This document shows, piece by piece, positions 55,701-64,000 of a stretch of 64,000 nt of DNA (positions are counted from its first letter, which is position 1; each line of letters begins with the position of its first letter). The translations under genes were made by a program, and so were the position numbers. The DNA lies in NCBI RefSeq assembly GCF_028858725.1, contig NC_084781.1, forward strand, positions 5,340,513-5,404,512, read 5' to 3'. Below the pieces are notes generated by a model. That model had not been told where the DNA came from. It made no database searches and was given only the letters and a program-made list of their open reading frames with translations. The stretch comes from Colius striatus (Eukaryota > Chordata > Aves > Coliiformes > Coliidae).

Positions 55701-56644
55701 TTGATGTAGCCCTGAGGAAACTCAGAACATAGGTAGGTCTGGTGTCCCCATCCCTCTCCCTGTGGTTCTGTGTAATTGGAAATGAGGTGTAAGACTGATG
55801 CTTGTCAATACTAAAGAGAGAGGGACTGAATAAGACAGTGCAGGTGAGGTAAAGACAATGAGGAACAACGCATGAAGCAGTGCTAATGTGTGTCAGAACT
55901 GAACAGCATTTGCAGGACTGCTCCTGTACCTGAAACACCTGTCCTTTCCCAAGGCAGATGCATTTCTCTTGCCCTTCTGCAGGCTGCACTGCTTCTGAGC
56001 CACATGGAAGACATGCTCTTTGGCCAGGCATGGGATTAAAGAAGTCCACTGGACACATCAAGCAGTCATGCAGTGTCAGTGCTGCTCCTTCTGAGCGAAA
56101 AGTTCCTGGTGGACACGGAACTGGTGTCGTGCTTCCATCTGGGCAGAAAAAGCCTTTGAACAACATAGAAATTGTCAATATTTCATGCATAAACCCAGCT
56201 ATACTTTGTAGATAGATGAGTCTTTCCAGTTTAAAAATTGTAGCTTAATTATATCACACCATCAGTTAAATGAATCCTGCTTCAATACAAATATTCCCCC
56301 ATTTCAATATTGTTTTGCTATGTAGTATAGAAAGGAAGGCTTCTGATATGCAAATCTTATTAGAGTAAAATTGAATGCTCTATACTTGTTGTTTAAGCTT
56401 TTCAGCAAGCCAAATGGTTTATCTAAGAGCTCCTGTAGCATTCAGCAAAAGTCAAGTCTGACTGGGTTTTTATAGAGTAGTACATGACTGAGAAGCATTC
56501 TAAAGAATCTGCTAATCTCTGATAAATTGTCTATAAATACCTGCTGGACACATTGGTGAATTCTGTTCTTTTCTTTTGCAGTAAATTCCACTCTGGCATT
56601 CCTCATCACTTGAAAGTTGTAGGTCCCCATTGTCACAAGGCAAC
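38925..56644 (-). CDS. Large uncharacterised single-pass membrane protein with TG-repeat cytoplasmic tail (5' incomplete)
   Basis: Not identified by name. Twenty-five exons, in transcript order: 56541-56644, 55930-56153, 55389-55553, 54974-55156, 54627-54747, 53846-53959, 52800-52968, 52282-52444, 51761-51949, 50728-50878, 50399-50538, 49468-49605, 48456-48676, 47749-47906, 46934-47161, 46087-46422, 44957-45355, 44502-44672, 44190-44347, 43580-43720, 42969-43107, 42498-42688, 42299-42424, 41256-41433, 38925-39103. All have GT/AG sites and matching phases, giving 4,486 nt with TGA at 38925-38927. The order is cysteine-rich ectodomain (about 1-455), membrane helix (about 456-478), then about 1,015 residues predicted cytosolic. 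From memory, this layout resembles large unnamed proteins predicted in fish and marine invertebrates under an ephrin-receptor-like domain label; I could not search. The true N-terminus and signal peptide are missing. The donor GTTTGT after 52282 is weak. Function unknown. Confidence 0.88.
44190..47161 (-). other. TG/LGV/GG repeat block on phase-1 exons
   Basis: Five consecutive exons encode a degenerate repeat of the form LGV-x-x-HP-x-TG-x-x-x-x-V/I-GG. Copies include FLHPQTGKVLPIGG, VPVLGVTIHPHTGQKLTVGG, LNPLTGMLTPLEIGG, VPILGVGLDSNTGEVVPLGG, VPILGIDCDWNT and TISPITGEIGPVIGA. The exons 46934-47161, 46087-46422, 44957-45355 and 44502-44672 are all symmetric phase 1-1 (228, 336, 399, 171 nt); three of the four introns between consecutive block exons fall at or next to a glycine codon in the repeat region. 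Exon 44957-45355 also carries a helical segment (LNQFKASILEDICLAADRLA). The repeat slightly recalls plakin-type DPxTG motifs but I do not equate them. Confidence 0.7.
47749..50878 (-). other. Juxtamembrane and helical cytoplasmic exons
   Basis: Five exons (50728-50878, 50399-50538, 49468-49605, 48456-48676, 47749-47906). They encode KRDDVWKPEEQIDLESFNTD, a predicted helical stretch FFEILLRQSLSVTTKLGQFK, then VKTMYHKLTSEISSLKHLWI, and a likely coiled coil AEEEMQLRKQLAAEYEEIVT...MHLLQHDLKCQEEH...LRLAEMLTNKV. The last exon ends in KSRTLTKQDLV before the repeat block. No catalytic motif recognised. Confidence 0.65.
51761..51949 (-). other. Transmembrane exon of the uncharacterised gene
   Basis: This 63-codon exon starts YIRVMPPGGQCYEEGPFF, continues GIAKKQDLLLKPDW, and ends in the hydrophobic run AITGVIAGLLVLLITSVVLT. 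That is a clear single-pass helix, extended by LLC from the next exon. The cysteine-rich modules lie upstream and the coiled-coil/TG-repeat region downstream, so a type I orientation is inferred. Confidence 0.88.
52282..56644 (-). other. Ectodomain exons: GCC2/GCC3-type and EGF-like cysteine-rich modules
   Basis: Exon 1 seen (56541-56644) reads LPCDNG...SSDEECQSGIYC...MCPAG and joins to GFFCPDGSTTPVPCPPGTF, the hallmark of ephrin-receptor-like GCC2/GCC3 repeats. Next come CLMCPVDFFNPMPGQRACLP and CICLGKGQVFQ, then HCTCPPGYRRSLGDGRHC (EGF-like), CRDSASRNQEGRC, and LCLCQTDSLESVCNFQCRR. The membrane-proximal part has few cysteines: FTGILNPTTCINVNVIIMF, EHYPVYDVNNLFNTN, then FQYPGAYVLQLSSNRHKKM. 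NGS and NST sequons are present (RNGSK, LNSTSK). Exon 54974-55156 happens to be open in a second frame, but the cysteine spacing and phase favour the frame given. Confidence 0.75.
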
Positions 56645-57386
56645 CTTGAAAAAATAGAGAAAATAAAGAGGAAAAGGGCCATTTATCTGTCACACTGAGT
56701 AGCTTGAATTGCCAAATGTAGTAGGTAGCAGACACTCATAAGGAGAGCTTTCCTTTTGGCTGATGAATATTTAATAGTTAGTGAAAGTTAAAACATGCTA
56801 ATGTATGGGTGTGAAATATTCATGGGGGTTATTTGAGCCTATTGTATTCACTCACAGGTCATATCACAGAAATTGTACTCTGTCCAACCTAAAACATTCA
56901 CATATGAAAAGTGATTGTTGCAGCACTTCAAAGGGATTTATGACTATAGACAATTTGCTGCTGCCCTTTGGAATCTGAAGTTTTCAGGGTCCTTACAGCA
57001 GCTGTGATTTTCCAGTCTATGGATCCTCATTTCCCATAAGCTAGCATCAGTTGGCATGGGATATGCTGGGTTTTGCTGCATGGTTTATGATGAGCATAAA
57101 CAAACTAACAAACTGTTAAGCAATTGGTGTCTTTTCGGTGTTTTCTGTAGGAAATGTAGTTATTGGTGGCGGCTTTGCACTCTTGGTTGGCAATATCCGT
57201 GTCAGATCCTAGAATGAAGTTGGGGGACTCGCTTGCGAATGCTCTCCCCTTCTTTCCGTCTTTGTAAGGAGGTTTAAAACCGACAAAGCCAGCAAGCAGT
57301 GATCCAGCAAGCCAGGCTTCTGCGCTGCCAGGCGAGCGGGTTCTCTCGGCAGAGGGCAGCCTGGGGCCGGGCAGCGAATGCCGCTC

Positions 57387-57454
57387 GCCAGCGCCCGGCT
57401 TGTGCCAGCGCCCGGCTTGTGCCAGAGCCCGGCTTGTGCCAGCGCTCGGCAAGC
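57387..57454 (+). repeat. 17-bp tandem repeat in a CpG-rich patch
   Basis: GCCAGCGCCCGGCTTGT is repeated about four times (57387-57403, 57404-57420, 57421-57437, and a diverged copy at 57438-57454). It sits in a small GC/CpG-rich patch at about 57.22-57.49 kb amid AT-rich flanks. The patch lies just upstream, in minus-strand terms, of the first exon that joins the large gene in phase, so it could be a promoter; no start codon exon with matching phase was found in it. Confidence 0.8.
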
Positions 57455-57683
57455 GCCAGGAGGCGAACTGCGGTGGTCCCGTCCTCGCTTTGGCGTGAAA
57501 TGCCTTGTGCCCTTCTCGATGTGCGCAAGGAAGTGATAAACCTCTCTATGTCACATAAAAAACAGAGTGTCCAAGTGTAATGAGATGCAGGTAAAGTGAG
57601 TTCGTGTTCAACACTGGTTGGTGTTTGTGGCCAACTTCTGAAACCTTTGCCCTTGTAATTAAAGGACTACCCCAGCCCCTTAC

Positions 57684-57942
57684 CTGCATGTGTCATGAAG
57701 GAGGTATCATAAATCCAGCAGAGACTTCGATTTTCTTGTGAAGTATACAATCAAATATTCAAGAGCATTTCTGGATGACATTTCACACTGCTTTCCTCTA
57801 TTCACACCTTCTGTGTTTAAGATCTTTAATATATCATCTAGTTCAAAGAGCTGTAGTTGGATGAACTTTTCTAGGGACACAATAAATGAGTAGTTTCCCA
57901 ATATATTTTGAATGGCAGTCATTATTCCACCAGTTAGTCAGC
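57684..57942 (-). pseudogene. Candidate upstream exon of the large gene with in-frame TGA
   Basis: The minus strand shows two possible acceptors (exon start 57942 or 57870) and a strong donor (CATGCAG|GTAAGG, exon end 57684). In the frame that joins exon 56541-56644, it reads ILGNYSFIVSLEKFIQLQLF...DDILKILN...EYLIVYFTRKSKSLLDL, then a TGA at 57707-57709, then YLLHDTC running into RLPCDNG. The sequence is convincingly protein-like on both sides of the stop. Using the longer start would add another TGA at 57938-57940. Either the exon has decayed, is not used, or is read another way. Confidence 0.4.
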
Positions 57943-59307
57943 CTAGGAAATAAATAGGAAGCAAGAGAGGGGTGTTCAGAGAGAGGAGATATTTATTGGT
58001 TTTCAAAAGTGAGGACTGCATAACTGGCAAATTTTAGGCAAATCTCTGATTTTGCAGTGAAAGCTTAGTTAGTAAACTTTAAAAAAACCCCAAACATAAA
58101 TGGTTGGAGTCCCCAGCTAAAGGTTGTGCTTTATAGGGAAATGTGCAATAGACTATCCACTGAAACAGTCTGATTCTTAAAGTAGGATTTACTTAGATCT
58201 CAGTTGCCTGAACTTTAAATTACAGTCCAAAACTTTCCCACTCTAGTGACTGCCTAATGCTGGAATTGTCTAAACTCACACTGTTTGAGTTTGCATTCCC
58301 CAAGCCTAGAGATCTCTGTCTCTGAGCATGCCTGGAATTGCCCCCACTGGAGAAATCCTGTGCATAGGTACTGTCTAAAACAGATCGGAATGCAGGAACT
58401 AGCTGTGATTCTGCCTATTCTCCTGTCCCCTGCAGGGCTTTGCTTTGGTGCATAGTCTCAGAACACACCTAGTAAGTTCTGATAATTAAGGGCAACCGTT
58501 TTTGTTCTTCTTTGTAGTTTGGGGTTTTTTTCTATAATCACAAATAAAGCCAGAGCCATCTGCCAGCCAACATCCATAGAGCTGGAACACTCAGAAGTGA
58601 ACTTTCAATTCCTTTCTTTCCCAGAGGTTTCAATCGACGTGTGTTAACCCATAAGCTAATGCCTTGCTCCTAGTCAGTATCTGTAAGCAGAGAGATGAGA
58701 TCAAATGGTAGATCATAGAGATGAATGCCTAATCCAGTTGCTCTGTTCAGCTGGAGCTGTGCAGCTGCTGGTGCCACAGGCTGGAGAAAGCAGTGAGTAG
58801 TTCTATGGCTGTGTTCAGCTCCTTCCCTCCAGCAGTGCATCTGTATTTCAGCCAGCTGCTGCAAGGCTCTGGATTCCACTTCAAGTTTAGAAGTTCTGCT
58901 GCTGGATTTTCTTTTTCATTTTTTTTTCCCAGGGAAGATTAGCTTAGGCAGGCCTCTCCCAATCCTGGATCTGATATACTTCAGCCTTTGGCAGTGCAAA
59001 TGCTTAGCACTGTGGAAATGACCTCAGAGGCTCCCTGAGGCATTAGCTTTACAGGTAGAGAATGCGAGAGGAAGTGAATAGCTTTTCATCGTATAGGAAG
59101 TATTCTATAGTCATGTATCTGACTACTATTTGCTACCCAAACCAGTGTCCAGTGGTGATAGATCTAGCATAAAGAAAGAGTTTGAGATAGCCTTTTCCCA
59201 GTTCTTATGTTAGCTCTTGCTCACTGCTTTGCGCAGATACACGACTTCCCTTTTCCACAGAACTGGTGCGCAACGTTGTCTGTGTCAAACGGTCATTTTC
59301 CTGGCAG

Positions 59308-59419
59308 TTATTGGAGTTCAATATCCCCATAAAACATGTCATGACTGTAATCAAGACCAAGAATTAGTGCCTGAGTCGGTGACCCTTTAGTCATTACCTG
59401 TCTCAACTTGTCAGTCCAG
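59308..59419 (-). CDS. Candidate exon, possibly ectodomain or terminal exon, ends in TAA
   Basis: A strong minus-strand acceptor (CTCTTTTTTCTGTCCTTTAG) precedes an open frame reading WTDKLRQVMTKGSPTQALIL then GLDYSHDMFYGDIELQ and TAA at 59308-59310. No GT donor follows. It is either the last exon of a separate gene or a decayed exon of the large gene whose donor is lost; the bases after CTCCAA (TAACTG) look like a donor lacking its first G. I cannot assign it to a family. Confidence 0.35.
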
Positions 59420-60303
59420 CTAAAGGACAGAAAAAAGAGGGGGAGGTTAAGTACAAGCAGCTCTCGTTTCTCTGTTTAATTTTTAAAGATGGAAAAATTA
59501 TCAGGCTATTGAATAAATAGTCTCTAAGAGCACTATATTATTGAACACAGAAATTGGAGATTTCACACCTTCTCAAATAGCTCCTGAAGAGAACAAAGCA
59601 GTCTCTTGCTGTTCTTCTCTGGTATGGAGCTTGTAAATCCTCCCTGATACACATGCAGTTTTTTAACTCATGTAATTATTTTGATTAGGAGTGTAGGTTT
59701 TTCTTCCCCTCACTGAACTTAATCACTGGCCTTTTCAGTCAGTTTCATGTTACAAAACTCACATTATCATTACCTATTTTTCTTACTGGCCACTAGGGTT
59801 TGAGAATTAGCTGTTATTTTACTTACATGATATCTGACTAGGTAAATACAATGTGTTTGTAAGGCTCATCATTAGTAAAAGCAGACAAACAAAATTTTGG
59901 TCCTATTTCTCTGTAAAATTAAACAAACATTTCTAAACAAAGGGAAGGCTCTGTCCACGTAGCCACAGGTGGTGTATGTTCTTCTGCAAATATTTGATCA
60001 ACCTACTTCATAGTTATACTATGTCTTTATTTTTTCCACATAAACTTTATTCTCCACATAATGTTTACAGTAGCCTTTGACCCTTCTAAAGAAGCCCAAT
60101 TACCTTTAGATAATACTTGGTTTACAGTTCCCTGGGTTTTCTGAAGAGAAGCTTATGCAAATGCTGAAATAGCTTTAAAGACTTCCAGGGAAAGGCTGGG
60201 CTGTGACATTTGGCTAGAAACCAAGGCAATTTTTATGTTTTTTGGTGACACTACCCATAAGTGACCCTCAGCAGACTAATTACTCTAAAAACATGCCACT
60301 TAC

Positions 60304-60432
60304 CTTGAACCCTCCCAGCTCACTCCAGAGTGAGAACATTACCACAGACTTGGAGTACTCATTGTGCTCCCTTTGAGTTTCACAGTTGGTTGAACTGAGA
60401 GCAGAGGGTGAAATTAATTTGATGCCCCCAAT
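60304..60432 (-). CDS. Candidate exon, 43 codons, phase 0-0
   Basis: The minus-strand exon has a good acceptor (TTTTTTTCTCAG) and donor (TTCAAG|GTAAGT). Only one frame is open, giving IGGIKLISPSALSSTNCETQ then REHNEYSKSVVMFSLWSELG and GFK. Direct joining to the candidate exon at 59.3-59.4 kb is out of frame; a 38-nt stretch near 60.15 kb (HLHKLLFRKPRE) would restore it but has a weak donor. Owner unknown; it may belong to the ectodomain of the large gene. Confidence 0.4.
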
Positions 60433-61323
60433 CTGAGAAAAAAATCAGCCTTTCAACTAGTTCCTGCAGACCTGTTTCCTGTTTAAATAAGTAGTTGCTG
60501 CAACATATTTATTTCCCTGTGCTTGTGTTTTCTTTGGTTCATGTTTGCTTTTATTTTTCATTGCGATTTTTTTGTTTGGTGGGTGTGGTTTTTTTGGTCT
60601 GCAATGGGCTTAATCCCTGCAAGAGAGGGTGGAATCTTTCTCCACATAAAATACAAGTGTGTGACAGCATAAGCTGGAGCTTTGAAGGTTGTTTGTCATC
60701 TTCAGAAAAACAAACACCACTCACTAAATCAAGGCTGTGTAAGCGATACAACATGTGGAAGATTTTATTTCCCAATTTACTTTTCATTATTCTCCACTCT
60801 TTACTGCTGCTCTAGGTTTCTTTTCTCTTTGGGGAATCAAATAACCAGAAGGCTTGCTGTGCTGGAAAAGAGAAGACTGGTTCTTCTGACATAATCCTGA
60901 AAAGCCACCTAAATCATACTGAAAATTTACACAAATGAGGATATCCACAAATGAGGAAAATCCAAAGAGAGCTTGGATTTTTTCAAGTCCTAGGGACAAT
61001 GCAGAGGCTGGAAGTTGCAAGGGCTTGCTTTGCTTTGACTTTGTAGTTGCATTTTTACAATAGCAGTGTTTTATAGCAAAGTGGATTAAAACCTTGGAGG
61101 ATATAAATTAGCATCTCTGTATCTGAGCTTTGCTTCTGGGAAAGGAGGTAATGTGGGGAATATAGTAAGGCATGGCTTTCACTTCCACAGGGAATCAAAA
61201 CCCAAAGTTTTATGTGATCTGTAAGAAAATGTGTCTGAGGTTTTTGTTTTACAATATACAATTGTTTAGTTGGAAATAGCCCGTTGTGAACATAAAAAAC
61301 CAAAAATTCAGTATTAAAATTAC

Positions 61324-61374
61324 CTCTATTACATTCATAAATGTCATCAAGGTAGACTTTAATACATTCTTCTC
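61324..61374 (-). CDS. Weak candidate exon, cysteine-containing
   Basis: A 51-nt stretch flanked by CTAAG and GTAATT on the minus strand reads EECIKVYLDDIYECNR in one frame, which looks like a cysteine-rich module. The polypyrimidine tract is poor and another frame is also open, so this may be chance. Confidence 0.2.
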
Positions 61375-64000
61375 CTTAGCACACACTCTGGCTATGAACT
61401 AGAACTGCTGGGTTCTGCAGAAGCTTATCTTTTTGATATATCAGAAAAAGGGATTGCCTTTGTGAGTAATAATTCCAGTGAAATCGAAAGGTCATGTTAT
61501 CTAGGAGTCAAAGCATGCACACCTGGAAGCATTAGAAAATGCAATCAGAAACTGTTGAAGTGCTTCAAATTCTAGCAGATTTCTGTGCACTGGTATTTCC
61601 TAGAGCCTTTACAGCAGGCAGGTATTCCTTGATTCATTGAAATCTGATTTCATCACAGGCTAAGTGGAGTTGTAGATGTGCTTTTTAGTTCTGCTCTCTA
61701 ATGAAGCTTTATGGAAGGAGCAGAAAGAGATGCATTAGAGCCTGGTGAAGAAAACAAAGACTGAAGTTTTCAGAGGGCTGTGCTTTGTGGGCTCTGAAGT
61801 GTTTTGTTAAGTCCCAGGGTTCGTTAGGATGGAAATCTTTTTTGGCTGTTGTGTAGACCTTTGCAGATAGGTTATTGTGTGTTTCTGTGCCTCTAGAGAC
61901 CCATTAGCTGTGAATAGCCTTCTAGAAGTAAATGTGAAGGATTCAACAACTGGTTACTCATCAGTAGCAAACAGATCCAGAGAGTTTTATTTAAAACAAA
62001 GGAAAACCAAACCAATCTTAATATTTCAAATCCACTGCTAGATTTTTGTATTGATTTATGCTGCACCCTTCTCTTTAAATCTGAAATGTGTAAATACACA
62101 TTCTCTGTTTCATAGTAACCCTCTGGTTACTGTTAGGATTTCTGCATGTGCTTATCACACCACACACATTTCAGTGTTTGTGTTCAGAGATGTTATGTTT
62201 GAACCAATGAAACTTCTGTAAACTTATTTGACTACTGATGGTAGAGATAACAAATAGAGATCATTAAGCTCTAGGAGCTACCCAGACGGGCTTCTCATGG
62301 GCATAGCAGTGAAATATGGCCAAGCATGGAGCAGAGTGCCTGGAGCCTTCCTGATATCAACTGGTTAACATCATCTTGGGATTTTACTCCTGAGAAGTGA
62401 TGTTTTATCCACTGGAGCCTAAACACTTGCTGGTAAGCCAAGTGAACCCCAAAACCTGCACCACTGAAGTAAAGATGAAGTGGCTTCAAAGCAGGTGACC
62501 AAAAATGTATCTTGGAAACCTAGGGAAGTAGAAATAAGCATTATTTCCTGGGCCTTGCTGAAAGCTCAGAAAGAACCCCCTTCCCTTCACCATCTTTCTT
62601 CAGGAAAAACAATTCCTGATAACCTCAGTGTAAACTCCTTCCTCTGCCTAGAAACAACGTGGAATGATGGATGGGGGAGGGTGAAGGGGAAGAGAAGCCA
62701 GGAAAATGATGGTGCTTCAGGGCACTGATGCTATGTGACCTCATGTATGTAAGTAACCAGGGCAAGTAAGGATGCCTGAAACTCCAGTCCACCTGGACTG
62801 ACTTGAGACAAGAGAGGCTTCTTTAGGGCTGATCCTGCAACCTAAGAATGCAAAGCTGCATAGCATGTGAAACTCACAGGCAAACAGAATGATACAGTGT
62901 GCAGCAACACTGAACTGCAGCTCCTGGCTTAGCTGCATATGTGGCCAGGGTGATCTGGGGCACAGGGATTGACACAGCTTGAGAGCTCTACTATCCAGGA
63001 TGACCAGGAACCAATGTCCTGTCCGCTCTCCTTTCCTTGCCTCTCTCCACTCTGATCCCTCTCATTTTTTCAGTTAGTGAGACTTCTTTCTGTAAGTTCA
63101 TTTCGTCTGTCCTGCCTAGCACAGCTGCAGAAACATGTCTTGTTTGAAATGGAATAATTTGGTTTCCAAGGTTCTCTGGCCACAATGAAAGCAGGAAAAA
63201 AAACTTGATGGGTGAGACTGTTCTAAAAGAATCTGAATTGGCCAAGAGCTCAGCCTCTCCCTCTTGCTTGGCTCAGAAACTTGGCTCCTCCAGCTCTGCT
63301 TGCAGTTCAGCCTGGTTGTCATCACGGGGAGATGGGGAGTTGTGGGAAACAGGACGTAGAGCGCTGTAGAGGAAACGTCAGTGTTTCTTCTTGAATGGCA
63401 GCTCTTCTTCAGTGTCCCCCTGACTCCTGTTCCTCATCTGAAAGATTACATTCTTTTTCCTTGTGTGTTAGAAGGATTTTTATTTAAATTTATTTAAATC
63501 CCATGGATGTGTTTTACTTACAATCATGACATTCTTCTCTGATATTGTGTGTTAGTGGGCAACAGTTCAAATGCTTCTCAGCTAAGGTTTTGGGGATCTG
63601 GGAATCGATAGCTCATTTAAGCAAAATCCATCAGCTTTAGAGAGCCTTTGCAGCAATAAGTGTGGGTATGCAGCAAAACATGATTTCAAGGGTATATTTT
63701 TGAGGATAAAAACGAAACAGGAGGTACGTTTTCAGCTGTGGTCAGATCTGATGTGGTACCAGTCTAGGGTGACAGGATCAGAAAGCAACTGAATCCCTCC
63801 AGATCAGGATACACTTCTGCAAAAAAGAACTTGGGTCCTGTTGTACCATTTGGCATAAGTAGTGGGAAAGGAGAATGATGGAGCGTTTCTGCCATCACTA
63901 GCTTCTGAAAGCAGCTCCTGGGGAAGATGTTTGCTTAAGACACCTTCCAGAGTCAGTGGTCTGTAACAGGGTCCTTGCTGCCTGCAGAATTTTATGCCAC

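Larger units (their letters stand above)
57943..64000. other. Right-hand region, mostly non-coding
   Basis: Apart from the three candidate exons listed at 59.3, 60.3 and 61.3 kb, I see no gene. POU2AF2/C11orf53 would be expected further right by mammalian synteny, but none of its sequence as I recall it is recognisable here. Several 60-100 codon frames lack splice context. Confidence 0.4.

Noticed and set aside
57707-57709. Selenocysteine recoding of the TGA
   Set aside because: No SECIS element was sought by computation, and the family is not a known selenoprotein group; decay or sequence error is simpler.
58670-58879. Minus-strand frame of 69 codons (MESRALQQLAEIQMHCW...)
   Set aside because: No splice signals at sensible positions and no family resemblance.
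59240-59362. Second open frame overlapping the 59.3-kb candidate exon (TCFMGILNSNNCQENDRLTQ...)
   Set aside because: Its acceptor is internal to the better-supported frame and no donor follows. The WTDKLRQ frame has the stronger splice signal.
60551-61020. Minus-strand frames of 77-78 codons upstream of the 60.3-kb candidate exon
   Set aside because: No convincing acceptor/donor pair with compatible phase; two frames look equally protein-like, suggesting chance.

Overview
The window reads as bird genomic DNA. It carries two CR1 retroposon fragments of the avian kind (about 7.02-7.12 kb and 32.10-32.18 kb), and its genes have vertebrate intron/exon structure in the order SIK2 (-), LAYN (-), miR-34c/miR-34b (-), BTG4 (+). 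From general knowledge this is the order of human 11q23.1, which corresponds to chicken chromosome 24. The species cannot be fixed from the sequence alone.

Layout. 1-18.0 kb: SIK2 on the minus strand, exons 1-4 only; the rest runs off the left edge. 17.2-18.3 kb: the SIK2 CpG island. 20.4-26.2 kb: a complete eight-exon LAYN (layilin) on the minus strand, including a 24-nt microexon, with its own CpG island at about 25.9-26.4 kb. 28.8-29.6 kb: the miR-34b/miR-34c hairpins on the minus strand. 35.3-37.7 kb: BTG4 on the plus strand, with a TATA-type promoter, a 5'-UTR exon, four coding exons and a poly(A) signal.

38.9-57 kb (and possibly to about 61 kb): a large minus-strand gene that I cannot name. 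I joined 25 coding exons by splice sites and phase; every junction keeps the frame, giving about 1,495 codons. The predicted protein has a cysteine-rich ectodomain (ephrin-receptor-like GCC2/GCC3-type and EGF-like modules), one transmembrane helix, and an unusually long tail of about 1,000 residues. The tail holds helical segments, a block of TG/LGV/GG repeats carried on symmetric phase-1 exons, and more coiled coil at the C-terminus. It lies tail-to-tail with BTG4. Its 5' end is unresolved: candidate upstream exons at 57.7, 59.3, 60.3 and 61.3 kb look protein-like but carry in-frame stops or phase breaks. The gene is therefore either 5'-decayed, started from a different promoter (a small CpG-rich patch with a 17-bp tandem repeat lies at 57.2-57.5 kb), or spliced in a way I have not resolved.

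The named genes act in separate pathways: SIK2 in LKB1/cAMP-linked kinase signalling, layilin as a hyaluronan-binding adhesion receptor, BTG4 in maternal mRNA clearance, and miR-34b/c in post-transcriptional control linked to multiciliated cells and p53. I infer no shared operon-like logic.
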